Part shown: in pieces, positions 35,414 through 44,182 of the stretch
Layout: every line of letters starts with the position of its first letter
Position numbering within the stretch: position 1 is the first letter of the stretch
NCBI GenBank assembly: GCA_018242525.1
Contig: JAFEBS010000006.1
Coordinates: 62,001-126,000, forward strand
DNA length: 64,000 nucleotides
Origin: Planctomycetota bacterium
GTDB lineage: Bacteria > Planctomycetota > Planctomycetia > Planctomycetales > Planctomycetaceae
Direction: 5' to 3'
Notes under the pieces: model-generated
Told to the model about the DNA's origin: nothing
Database searches by the model: none
What the model saw: only the letters and a program-made list of their open reading frames with translations
Program-made: the position numbers and the translations under genes

Positions 35414-38400
35414 GTGAACTTGTCCCCACTTGCGAGCCTGACAGTGACCACCCCCTCAGAACCGGCCGATGATGGATCACTCCCCCCGAACGACACATCG
35501 CCTTCGTCCAATCCGCCGTCACAACCGTCAGAGGCGTCATTGTCCGCAACCCCTCCCGGGGAAGCAACTTCACCGGAGACTCCTGCCACTGCGGATGAGG
35601 GGTTGCCGGAATGGGAGCCGTTGACTCCGGAACTGGTGGAAGACGAAGCGATCCGTGGTGACTTTGTGATCCGCTGGGCCATCGTGGGGATGGCGTTGCT
35701 GCTTGGAATTGCCCCGATCACGGATTCGCGCACCCTGATCCACATCCGGTCCGGCGAATACATGGCAACTCACGGGTTCCTGCCGCCGTCCAGAGATGTC
35801 TTCTCGTACACCGCCACAGATCGGACCTGGGTCAATCCGTCCTGGCTGTTTGATCTGATGATCGCCGGTGTGCATGCCGTCACGGGTGGCATCGGGCTGA
35901 CAATCCTGCAAGGCCTGCTGGCCGGGCTGGCGTTCGGTCTGTTGGCGCATACCTATCGGGCTGGAATCCGAACCTGGTGGGGATCCATCTGCGCGGCACT
36001 GGCACTGGTGGCGTGCTACCCCCAATTCACGGTACAGCCCGAACTGATGACGCTGGTCGGCCTGGCGGTCCTGATGTGGGTCATTCAGCAGGCGGAAGAA
36101 TCCAGCAGTCCACGTTGGCTGTGGTCATCTGTGGGGGTCGTCTGGCTCTGGTCCCAGTTCGACATTCGGGCTTTCCTGGGCTGGATTCTGCTCGCTTGCC
36201 TGGCGATTGGAGAAAGTCTGCGACACGGTGAGGGTGCCGTACAACGTCGATTGCTCTGGTGGAAAGTGAGTCTCGGCAGTCTGCTGGTCACGGGGATTCA
36301 TCCCAGCCTGTGGCACTCGTGGATGTCGCCATTTCGGCTGTTTGCCATTGATTACCCGGCACTGCAACGTTCGTTTCCGCGGCCGGGCTACGTGGAGATG
36401 GCATTCTATCCCATCACGAATCCGTCATTCTGGTCGATGATCAACCACGATTCCGTCGCCGCGCTGGTGTTGCTGGCGGCCACCGTGATCTCGCTGATCC
36501 TGAACCGCGAACGACTGCATCCCGGTCACGTCGTCGCCGTGGTCGTGTTCAGCCTTTTCGGCATCCTGGCGACCCATGAACTGGCGGCGGCCAGTCTGGT
36601 GAATTGCGTGGTTTGTACAATCAACGCGCAAAGCTGGTACCGCCACCGATTCGGTCAGGTTTACTCCGTCGACTGGCGTGAATTGCTGTTTTCGCGAGGC
36701 GGCCGTGCCTTGACGGTCTTTTGTTTTTTTGCCGTTGCCTGGACAGCCATCAGCGGTCGCATCGATGGTCCCGGCGGTCGTCGTACGGGCGTCGGGTTTC
36801 ATGAAAGCCTGCTGGTTCCGATGGAGGCCTACCAGCAGATCGCCAGCGAAAGCCTGGACGATCGCCCCTTCCATTTTGCGATTCGGCAGGGAGACTTTCT
36901 AATCTGGGCCGGGCAGAAATCGTTCATCGACATGCGCGCCGGCCTGTTCAGCGGGTCCGGTGATGACGACTTGATTGCACTGCACAACAAGACCCGTGTC
37001 GCACTGCAAAGAAATCGCCCGAATCAGGATGGAAGTGGTGAACCGGAGGTTTGGAAGAAAACGTTTGACCAGTACAAATTGACCCATGCCATGCCGCGAC
37101 TGAGTGGCCCGGTTCCGGTTCCAGATTATGTCACATTCGGGGACCTGATGTCGTCCAGTGACTGGGTACTGACTCAATTAACCGCTTCGGCCGCCGTCTT
37201 CTATCGCGACGAAAAGCAGCCTGAGTTGGAAGAGTACGTGGCCCGGCATCGCATCGATTTTTCCAAACTGGCATTCCGGACCCCGCAGATGGTTGCTGAC
37301 ATGTCGCGCGTCTGCGCCAAGGGGGCCACGTTGTCAGAACGCCTGTTGTCCGAACGACAACCGCAATATCCAGCAGGGGTTCAATTGGCGGGCCATTACG
37401 TCCAACTGGCCGCGGCCGGTGGGCCGGTTCCATCCCAAACGCGGGCGGCTTGCGCGTTGCTGGCCATTCGGAATGCGACGGCTGGATTGCGGGAAGACCC
37501 GAATTCGGCCGAAGGATATCGAAACCTGGGCCGGGCCTACCTGATCCTGGATCGGGTGGAGACGGAACTGATGAGCGAAGCCGATTTGCGCTGGTTCAGT
37601 GCGGCCAGGTATTATCAGACGGTTGCGGCCTTGCAGCAGGCGGCACTGGTCAGGCCGGATGACCAGCGAATTCAGTACGATTTGCTGGGACTGTTTGAAC
37701 GAACGAATCGGGGCGAACTGGCCCTGGAATCCATTCGACACGTCAAACGCATTCACCCGGTCACGGTGAATTCCACGGAGGAAGAACGCGAACAGCGAAA
37801 GCAACTGGTGGCGATGGAGTTCTCGATGGAGGACATGCTGGCCAGGATCGAAACCGAGGTCGAGCAGCAATTGCAAAACGGTGCGGACCGCTTCCAGGTT
37901 GCCGCCTGGGCCTACGCGCGCGGGGCTGTGCGGCTGGCCATCAAAGTCCTGGAGGACGACCCCATCTACGCGGAGCAGAATCCGATTGCCAAAAGTTCGC
38001 TGGGATCCTGGCTGATCGAGGTCGGGCGTGTCCAGGAGGGAATCGACACACTCGAACAGTCTGCCGCTCAGTCACCTGGTTGGCGCAATTCGCTGGCGAC
38101 CGCGTCATTGATCAACGCGGGTTACTATCGAGCGATTGAACTCTGGCAGGATCAAGTCAACGAAACCACCGACAGTGGCAGCCAGGCAGCGCTGTTGTCG
38201 TTGCCGTTCCTGACACTCAACTCGATGTGGATGAGTCCGGACCAGTACCCGTTCACACACATGCTGGCCGCCAGCGAAATCATCTCGACGGTCCGTGGCG
38301 AAAGTACAGTCCTGACGTTTCAGATTGGCCTGGCTCAGTTGGAACAGGGGGACATCGAAGCCGCGAAAAAGACGATTCAGTACATTTACGACCATGCACC

Positions 38401-38572
38401 AGAGGCACAACTTCGTCCCTTGTTGAAGTTCTACCTGGAACTCCTGACGGACAAGAAGCTCGAAGATCAAAAGCCAGAACCGCCGGCCGTGGAAGAATTC
38501 GCGCCGCTCGATGAAGAGCTTCATGCGAGTGACAAGGCAGCCCCCATCGACGGAACGGAAAACAAGGATTGA
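35414..38572 (+). CDS. Large polytopic membrane protein with C-terminal TPR-like region
   Basis: 1052 residues. Residues 1-75 are Ser/Pro/Thr-rich and disordered; about 85-430 hold 9-11 hydrophobic segments ('WAIVGMALLLGIAPITDSRTL', 'GLAVLMWVIQQA', 'ALTVFCFFAVAWTA'), and 'DVFSYTATDRTWVNPSWLFDLMI' resembles the luminal loop of GT-C/PMT-like glycosyltransferases and their planctomycete relatives. The C-terminal ~450 residues are helical with TPR-like units ('AEGYRNLGRAYLILDRVETE', 'YRAIELWQDQV'). Function unknown. Start GTG 35414 is uncertain; GTG 35444 is also possible. Only 6 bp separate its stop from pdxJ, so they are likely co-transcribed. Confidence 0.75.
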   Translation: MNLSPLASLTVTTPSEPADDGSLPPNDTSPSSNPPSQPSEASLSATPPGEATSPETPATADEGLPEWEPLTPELVEDEAIRGDFVIRWAIVGMALLLGIAPITDSRTLIHIRSGEYMATHGFLPPSRDVFSYTATDRTWVNPSWLFDLMIAGVHAVTGGIGLTILQGLLAGLAFGLLAHTYRAGIRTWWGSICAALALVACYPQFTVQPELMTLVGLAVLMWVIQQAEESSSPRWLWSSVGVVWLWSQFDIRAFLGWILLACLAIGESLRHGEGAVQRRLLWWKVSLGSLLVTGIHPSLWHSWMSPFRLFAIDYPALQRSFPRPGYVEMAFYPITNPSFWSMINHDSVAALVLLAATVISLILNRERLHPGHVVAVVVFSLFGILATHELAAASLVNCVVCTINAQSWYRHRFGQVYSVDWRELLFSRGGRALTVFCFFAVAWTAISGRIDGPGGRRTGVGFHESLLVPMEAYQQIASESLDDRPFHFAIRQGDFLIWAGQKSFIDMRAGLFSGSGDDDLIALHNKTRVALQRNRPNQDGSGEPEVWKKTFDQYKLTHAMPRLSGPVPVPDYVTFGDLMSSSDWVLTQLTASAAVFYRDEKQPELEEYVARHRIDFSKLAFRTPQMVADMSRVCAKGATLSERLLSERQPQYPAGVQLAGHYVQLAAAGGPVPSQTRAACALLAIRNATAGLREDPNSAEGYRNLGRAYLILDRVETELMSEADLRWFSAARYYQTVAALQQAALVRPDDQRIQYDLLGLFERTNRGELALESIRHVKRIHPVTVNSTEEEREQRKQLVAMEFSMEDMLARIETEVEQQLQNGADRFQVAAWAYARGAVRLAIKVLEDDPIYAEQNPIAKSSLGSWLIEVGRVQEGIDTLEQSAAQSPGWRNSLATASLINAGYYRAIELWQDQVNETTDSGSQAALLSLPFLTLNSMWMSPDQYPFTHMLAASEIISTVRGESTVLTFQIGLAQLEQGDIEAAKKTIQYIYDHAPEAQLRPLLKFYLELLTDKKLEDQKPEPPAVEEFAPLDEELHASDKAAPIDGTENKD

Positions 38573-38578
38573 TTTCGC

Positions 38579-39310
38579 ATGGCTACTCTCGGTGTCAACA
38601 TTGATCATGTCGCCACGATACGGCAGGCGCGGCGGACTGTTGAACCTGACCCTGTCTGGGCAGCCGCGCTGGCGGAACTTGGCGGGGCCGATGTCATCAC
38701 GGTCCACTTGCGCGAGGATCGGCGGCATATTCAGGATCGCGATGTCCGGCTCCTGCGGGAAACCGTCCAGGTCAAGTTGAACCTGGAAATGGCGGCCGAG
38801 CCTTCGATCACTGAATTCGCACTCGCGATACACCCGCCTCAAGTCACGCTGGTTCCAGAGCGACGGGAGGAGGTCACAACCGAAGGCGGCCTGGACGTTG
38901 TTGGAAATCTGGATCGTGTCAAGGTCTGTGTCGATCAACTGCAGGCTGCTGGAATCGAAGTCAGCCTGTTTATTGACCCGGATCCTCGCCAGATCGAAGC
39001 ATCGCGAATGCTGAAGGTTGCGGCGGTGGAACTACACACCGGGGCCTACGCCGATGCTCCGCTCGGATCTGCGCAAGCCGAAGAATTGAGAAAACTTCAG
39101 CAGGCCGGCCAGTTTGCTCGCGATTCGGGCCTGATTTTGCACTTTGGACACGGGCTGACTTATCGCAACGTTATTCCCGTGGCAGCAATCCCCGGTGCGG
39201 GCGAGCTGAATATCGGGCATACGATCGTTGCGCGCGCGGTGATGGTTGGCTTTCAGGCCGCAGTGAGTGAGATGAAATCGCTCATTAACCGTGCATCTCC
39301 TGCACAATGA
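38579..39310 (+). CDS. pdxJ: Pyridoxine 5'-phosphate synthase
   Basis: Condenses 3-amino-2-oxopropyl phosphate and 1-deoxyxylulose 5-phosphate to pyridoxine 5'-phosphate (DXP-dependent vitamin B6 route). 243 residues of TIM-barrel: '[16 protein letters not shown]' (active-site His), '[20 protein letters not shown]', '[17 protein letters not shown]', '[20 protein letters not shown]', '[15 protein letters not shown]', '[10 protein letters not shown]' and '[11 protein letters not shown]'. AAGGA precedes the ATG. SerA, whose product lies toward serine but which is not the PdxB enzyme, is also in the window. Confidence 0.96.
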   Translation: MATLGVNIDHVATIRQARRTVEPDPVWAAALAELGGADVITVHLREDRRHIQDRDVRLLRETVQVKLNLEMAAEPSITEFALAIHPPQVTLVPERREEVTTEGGLDVVGNLDRVKVCVDQLQAAGIEVSLFIDPDPRQIEASRMLKVAAVELHTGAYADAPLGSAQAEELRKLQQAGQFARDSGLILHFGHGLTYRNVIPVAAIPGAGELNIGHTIVARAVMVGFQAAVSEMKSLINRASPAQ

Positions 39311-39425
39311 TTGTGCACGCAGGGAGGTTGTCGGCAAAGTTTCGTATTTCCGAAGTGATGAACTCTTGTCGTTTTCCTGTTACAGTTTTTGGCTTCCCCT
39401 TGCGTTCTCCTGCGACAGGTCCGTC

Positions 39426-39441
39426 CGGCATAACGGTTGCT
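39426..39441 (+). promoter_or_regulatory. Candidate sigma-54-type promoter of glnN
   Basis: CGGCATAACGGTTGCT has the invariant GG and GC dinucleotides separated by exactly 10 nt (GG 39427-39428, GC 39439-39440) and matches most of TGGCAC-N5-TTGCT. Transcription would start near 39452, about 54 bp before the ATG of glnN. Nitrogen-regulated sigma-54 control of glutamine synthetase is well known in other bacteria. A perfect TTGACA overlaps at 39441 but has no good -10 partner. Confidence 0.4.
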
Positions 39442-39505
39442 TGACAGTCCTCCCGGCAGTGGTCTCTTTTCGCGCTCAACCCGTTTTTTTGAAGGTGACA
39501 ACCCC

Positions 39506-41707
39506 ATGAGTGGCAGTGCGTCTCGTCTCAGTGCAATCCAGGCGGTTACGAATTACGAACCCATTTCCGCGCCTCTGAATTTCTCAGAAACCACAGCTGG
39601 CGAGCTGTTCGGGACGAATGTTTTCAGTGCCAAGGTCATGAAAGACCGATTGCCGAAGAGTGTTTTCAAGTCGTTGATGAAGACAGTTGAAGCGGGGGAG
39701 CCCCTGGACGCCTCAATTGCCGACACCGTTGCCGCCGCCATGAAGGACTGGGCGATCGAGAAGGGGGCCACGCACTACGCTCACGTTTTCTATCCGCTGA
39801 CAGGTTTGACCGCCGAAAAGCACGACAGCTTCCTGGCTCCCGATGGCACCGGTGGTGCAGTTGCCGAATTCAGCGGCACCGCACTGATCCAGGGTGAGCC
39901 CGACGCCTCCAGTTTTCCATCAGGTGGAATTCGCGCCACATTTGAAGCTCGCGGCTATACGGCTTGGGACGTCACCAGTCCTGCCTATATCCTGGAAAAC
40001 CCCAACGGGACGACGCTGTGCATTCCAACGGCATTCTTTTCATGGACCGGTGAAGCCCTCGACAAGAAGACTCCATTGCTGCGTTCCATGAAATCCCTGA
40101 ACACTCAGGCTCAACGCATCCTGAAGCTGTTCGGCCATAAGAACGCCCCGATGGTGACGGCGACCTGTGGACCCGAGCAGGAATACTTTCTGATCGATCG
40201 CAACTTCTTCTTCGCCCGTCCGGACCTGATCAACGCCGGACGGACTCTGTTCGGTGCTCCCCCCCCGAAGGGCCAGGAGTTCTGCGACCAGTATTTCGGT
40301 GCAATTCCCGACCGTGTTCTCGCCTGCATGCTCGACACCGAACGCGAGCTGTTCAAGCTGGGTGTGCCGGTCAAAACTCGACACAATGAAGTCGCTCCCA
40401 GCCAGTACGAAATCGCGCCCATTTATGAAAATGCCAACGTCGCGGCCGACCACCAGCAATTGCTGATGATGTCGCTGAAACGCGTTGCCGCCAAGTACGG
40501 CCTGGAATGCCTGCTGCACGAAAAGCCCTTTGCCGGCGTCAACGGTTCGGGCAAGCACTGCAACTGGTCGCTGGGGAACTGTGCCCAGGGCAACTTGCTG
40601 GAGCCTGGCAAAACTCCGCACGAAAACATGCAGTTTCTCGTTTTCTGTGCGGGCGTCATCCGTGCGGTCCACAAGCATGGGGCGCTGCTGCGAGCGGTGG
40701 TGGCCCATGCCGGCAACGATCACCGCCTGGGTGCCAACGAAGCTCCCCCGGCGATCATTTCGATCTTCCTGGGCGATCAGCTGGCCGACGTCTTCGAGCA
40801 GATCAAGAAGAGTGGCTCTGCCGCCACCAGCAAGCAACCCGGTCTGATGCACGTTGGTGTCGACACGTTGCCTCCGTTGCCAAAGGACGCAGGCGACCGC
40901 AACCGGACCAGCCCGTTCGCCTTTACCGGCAACAAGTTTGAATTCCGTGCTGTCGGTTCCAGCCAATCCCTGTCCGGCCCGCTGGTTGCGCTGAACACGA
41001 TCATGACGGAATCGCTGGACTATATTGCGACAGAACTGGAAAAGGCCACCGGCGGCGATCCCGCCAAGTTGAACGGTGCCGTCCAGAGCTTGTTGAAGTC
41101 GATCATCAACGAACACGGTGCCGTCATCTTCAATGGTGATGGTTACTCGGAAGAATGGCACCAAGAAGCGGAGAAACGCGGCCTGCCGAACAACAAGCAG
41201 ACGATTGACGCTCTGCCCGCCATCACCGACCCCGCAGTGGTGGCGATGTTCGACAAGTACAAGGTATTGTCGCCGCGTGAAGTCGAAAGCCGCCGCGAGA
41301 TCTACTTCGAACAGTATGTGCTGACGCTGAATGTTGAAGCCAAGCTGACACAGGAGATCGCCAAGACGGTGATTTACCCGGCGGCCACCCGTTACCAGGG
41401 CGAATTGGCCGCAATCGCCGCCAATTGCAAGGCAGCCGGCGTCGATTTTGACGCTTCCCTGCTGACCAAGCTCTGTTCGCTGACCAAGTCCCTGAACGAA
41501 GCGATCGGCAAACTCGAACACCTGAATAATGAAGGTGGTCATGGTGGCCATGGTGTGTCGAACCCACAGCAGGCGGCCGAACGGTGTGCCAGGGAGATCA
41601 AGCCAGCCATGCTGGCTGTCCGAAGTATCGTCGACGAACTGGAAGGGATCGTCGCTGACGATCACTGGCCGCTGCCGACCTACCAGGAAATGTTGTTCAT
41701 CAAGTAA
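39506..41707 (+). CDS. glnN: Glutamine synthetase type III
   Basis: ATP-dependent synthesis of glutamine from glutamate and ammonia. 733 residues, the size of the GSIII (GlnN) group rather than GSI (~470). GSIII marks: N-terminal '[20 protein letters not shown]', '[23 protein letters not shown]', '[14 protein letters not shown]' (metal-binding Glu), '[17 protein letters not shown]', '[11 protein letters not shown]', '[15 protein letters not shown]' (nucleotide/Arg region) and '[13 protein letters not shown]'. ATG 39506 has GAAGGTGA upstream. With GltBD it forms the GS-GOGAT cycle. A hairpin terminator follows. Confidence 0.95.
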   Translation: MSGSASRLSAIQAVTNYEPISAPLNFSETTAGELFGTNVFSAKVMKDRLPKSVFKSLMKTVEAGEPLDASIADTVAAAMKDWAIEKGATHYAHVFYPLTGLTAEKHDSFLAPDGTGGAVAEFSGTALIQGEPDASSFPSGGIRATFEARGYTAWDVTSPAYILENPNGTTLCIPTAFFSWTGEALDKKTPLLRSMKSLNTQAQRILKLFGHKNAPMVTATCGPEQEYFLIDRNFFFARPDLINAGRTLFGAPPPKGQEFCDQYFGAIPDRVLACMLDTERELFKLGVPVKTRHNEVAPSQYEIAPIYENANVAADHQQLLMMSLKRVAAKYGLECLLHEKPFAGVNGSGKHCNWSLGNCAQGNLLEPGKTPHENMQFLVFCAGVIRAVHKHGALLRAVVAHAGNDHRLGANEAPPAIISIFLGDQLADVFEQIKKSGSAATSKQPGLMHVGVDTLPPLPKDAGDRNRTSPFAFTGNKFEFRAVGSSQSLSGPLVALNTIMTESLDYIATELEKATGGDPAKLNGAVQSLLKSIINEHGAVIFNGDGYSEEWHQEAEKRGLPNNKQTIDALPAITDPAVVAMFDKYKVLSPREVESRREIYFEQYVLTLNVEAKLTQEIAKTVIYPAATRYQGELAAIAANCKAAGVDFDASLLTKLCSLTKSLNEAIGKLEHLNNEGGHGGHGVSNPQQAAERCAREIKPAMLAVRSIVDELEGIVADDHWPLPTYQEMLFIK

Positions 41708-41730
41708 TGATGAGTCCATCTGTGGATTGC

Positions 41731-41759
41731 GAGCCGGGGGACATTTGTCCCCCAGGCTC
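41731..41759 (+). terminator. Hairpin terminator after glnN
   Basis: GAGCCGGGGGAC (41731-41742), loop ATTT, GTCCCCC (41747-41753), a bulged A and GGCTC (41755-41759): a 12-bp stem starting 24 bp after the glnN stop. No U-tract follows, so efficiency as an intrinsic terminator is uncertain. Confidence 0.6.
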
Positions 41760-42217
41760 CTGATTGCCTGATTGAAGACCGGGGACGACAATCAACGCCC
41801 AAACCCTTGCTTCCCGCAATGGATTGGGCGATTTCTCTTTGTGGAGGCGCATCCGCACACTTCGCGGCCTTGTCGCATTGACTTCGATCTGATCGCAGTG
41901 GCAACACGAACATCGTTGGCAGATTCGGCGCGTCGTCGTCAATCAGTGCCTCGCTCCGCGCGATCTGGCGAATTCCATCAATACGTGCCTATTCCTGGTT
42001 GTCCAAAAACAATCCATCTGGCCGACGACTTTCGGCGTGAATTCCACCGTCCATTCCGGTATGTTGTGCCACATCAGGAAGAGTCGTTTGAGCCAATCAG
42101 GAGAAACGGCTCGATGCGAATTCCGAACATCGGGGTGGCTTGAGGAACGCTCCACGATCGATTGAGTGCGGAATTCAAGGGTTGTCGTGAACGCGGCCCA
42201 TGTCCGCGGGAGTTCGA
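41760..42217. other. Intergenic stretch before the two-component block
   Basis: About 458 bp. A frame for 123 residues (41772-42143) exists but has no SD, is His/Arg/Pro rich like a chance frame and resembles nothing known. No repeat, tRNA or strong promoter was recognised; the regulatory region of the signalling genes is presumably here. Confidence 0.4.
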
Positions 42218-43738
42218 ATGGATTCGTCCGATCACAATCAGCTTCAGCAAGCATTGCAGCGGAGCGTGCAAGAATCCGCGCAGGCTGAGGAGCGGATGCG
42301 GTCGATCGTGGATCACGTGATCGACGGAATCATCACCATCAATGAACGCGGAGAGGTCGGATCCTACAACCCGGCAGCAGAAAGAATCTTCGGGTACCCG
42401 GCATTGGAGGTCATCGGGAAAAATGTCCGGATGTTGATGCCCGACCCGTTCCACAGCGAGCATGACAGCTACCTTGCGAACTACCTGCGAACTGGTGTGG
42501 GGAAAGTCATTGGCATCGGACGGGAAGTTGTCGGGCGCCGCAAGGATGGCTCGACTTTCCCAATGGATTTGGCCGTCAGCGAATTCCGTCTGGGTGAACA
42601 CCGATACTTCACAGGGATTGTGCGGGACATCTCCGAGCGAAAGCGGGCCGAGTCGGAACTGCGTCTGCTGAGCGACGTCGTGGAACAGTCAACGCAGCCA
42701 TTCGCGATCACGGACCTCGAAGGTCGCATATTGCGGGCCAACGGGGCGTTCGAACGTTTGACTGGCTATAGCGAACAGGAGTTGCAGCACTCGACCTATC
42801 AGCAACTCACTCCGGAATCGTGGCGCGAAATGGAAGGAAACTACGTCGCGCATGCGCTGGCGACGGGTGAAGCCGCTCGGTTCGAAAAGGAATACCGGAA
42901 CAAAAGTGGTTGCCTCATTCCCATTGAAGTCGTCATGGATGTGCGCCAATCAGCGTCTGGAGAGCCAGGCTTTTTCTGCAAATTTGTCACCGACATCTCA
43001 GAACGAAAACGTGCGGAGTCGGAACTTCAGAGAACAGCTCAGGATCTGGCCCGCTCCAACCTTGATCTGGAGCAATTCGCCTACGTCGCATCGCACGATC
43101 TGCAAGAACCGTTACGGGCCGTGGCGGGCTGCGTTCAGATTCTCAAAAGGCGCTACCAGGGTCAGTTGGATGCTCGCGCGGACGAGCTGATCATGCACAC
43201 GGTCGACGGTGTCAGCCGGATGCAGAGGCTCATTGAAGACCTGCTTTCCTATTCCAGAGTCGGAACGCAGGGCAAAGCGTTTGAGCCCCGTGACTGCAAT
43301 GCCATCCTGAATCAGGCACTCGCCAATCTGGAGATCGCCGTCAAAGAGGCGAATGCGGTCGTTACTCATGCGCCACTTCCGGTGGTCAAGGCCGACGGGG
43401 CTCAATTGACGCAGGTGTTCCAGAATCTGATCGGTAATGCCATCAAATTCCGTGGCCAACAGCCACCCAGAATCCACGTCGCCGTTGGCCACCGCGAAAA
43501 TGAATGGGTCTTTTCGGTGGAAGACAACGGCATCGGCATGGAGTCCGAGTTTTTCGAGCGGATCTTTGTCATCTTCCAGCGCCTGCATACACGGGCGGAA
43601 TACGTTGGTACAGGCATTGGCCTGGCGATCTGCAAAAAGATTGTCGAGCGCCATGGCGGTCGTATCTTTGTTGAATCCGAACCGGGGCGTGGTTCGACCT
43701 TCTTCTTCACCGTACCAGACAAGGATGCGAACCAGTGA
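42218..43738 (+). CDS. Soluble PAS-PAS sensor histidine kinase
   Basis: 506 residues, no transmembrane segment. Coiled-coil start, PAS1 about 20-145 ('[21 protein letters not shown]', '[16 protein letters not shown]'), PAS2 about 150-270 ('[20 protein letters not shown]', '[17 protein letters not shown]'), HisKA with phospho-His in '[18 protein letters not shown]' (H-D-L-x-E-P-L, the phytochrome-like kinase subgroup), and HATPase with N-box '[11 protein letters not shown]', G1 'VEDNGIGME', F-box and '[18 protein letters not shown]'. ATG 42218 is preferred over 42200 because GGGAG lies before it. It is translationally coupled to the next gene, an Rcp1-like regulator, the usual partner of this kinase type. 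Confidence 0.92.
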   Translation: MDSSDHNQLQQALQRSVQESAQAEERMRSIVDHVIDGIITINERGEVGSYNPAAERIFGYPALEVIGKNVRMLMPDPFHSEHDSYLANYLRTGVGKVIGIGREVVGRRKDGSTFPMDLAVSEFRLGEHRYFTGIVRDISERKRAESELRLLSDVVEQSTQPFAITDLEGRILRANGAFERLTGYSEQELQHSTYQQLTPESWREMEGNYVAHALATGEAARFEKEYRNKSGCLIPIEVVMDVRQSASGEPGFFCKFVTDISERKRAESELQRTAQDLARSNLDLEQFAYVASHDLQEPLRAVAGCVQILKRRYQGQLDARADELIMHTVDGVSRMQRLIEDLLSYSRVGTQGKAFEPRDCNAILNQALANLEIAVKEANAVVTHAPLPVVKADGAQLTQVFQNLIGNAIKFRGQQPPRIHVAVGHRENEWVFSVEDNGIGMESEFFERIFVIFQRLHTRAEYVGTGIGLAICKKIVERHGGRIFVESEPGRGSTFFFTVPDKDANQ

Positions 43739-44181
43739 ATTCCACAGGACTCAAGCCGATCGAAATCCTGCTGGTGGAGGACAGCCCCACCGATGTGCTG
43801 CTGGCAAAGGAAGCGCTCGAATACTCGAAGATTATTAACTGCCTGCATGTGGTGCCGGACGGAGTGGAGGCAATGGCTTACCTCCGCAGGGAGGGTAACC
43901 ATGGCGATGCACTGCGCCCCGACCTGATCCTGCTCGATCTGAACCTGCCCAGGAAAGATGGACGCGAGGTTTTGGCTGAAATCAAGCAGGATGAAGCGTT
44001 GAAATGTATTCCAGTGGTGGTGCTGTCAACTTCGAAGAGCGAAGTTGACATTCTGCAAGCCTATGGCTTGTATGCCAACTGTTACATTGTGAAGCCGGTG
44101 GACTTCGAGAAGTTTGCGGAAGTCGTCCGAAGCATTGAGAACTTCTGGTTTGCAGTGGTGACACTCCCGGGAGAACGCTGA
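43735..44181 (+). CDS. Single-domain response regulator, Rcp1-like
   Basis: 148 residues, receiver domain only. '[20 protein letters not shown]' holds the acidic pocket, '[18 protein letters not shown]' the phospho-acceptor Asp, '[13 protein letters not shown]' the Ser/Thr and '[11 protein letters not shown]' the Lys. The '[14 protein letters not shown]' form and length match the Rcp1 subgroup, which receives phosphate from phytochrome-like kinases. GTG 43735 overlaps the stop of the kinase gene (GTGA) and has AAGGATG upstream. No output domain, so it signals to a partner protein, perhaps the hybrid kinase downstream. Confidence 0.93.
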   Translation: MNSTGLKPIEILLVEDSPTDVLLAKEALEYSKIINCLHVVPDGVEAMAYLRREGNHGDALRPDLILLDLNLPRKDGREVLAEIKQDEALKCIPVVVLSTSKSEVDILQAYGLYANCYIVKPVDFEKFAEVVRSIENFWFAVVTLPGER

Positions 44182-44182
44182 G

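Noticed and set aside
39441-39469. Perfect TTGACA upstream of glnN as a sigma-70 promoter
   Set aside because: No acceptable -10 hexamer at 16-18 nt; the overlapping GG-N10-GC element is the better candidate.
40040-41791. 583-residue frame antisense to glnN
   Set aside because: Shadow of glnN; His/Arg/Gln-rich without motifs.
41772-42143. 123-residue frame between glnN and the signalling block
   Set aside because: No SD or homology-like features; composition like a random frame.
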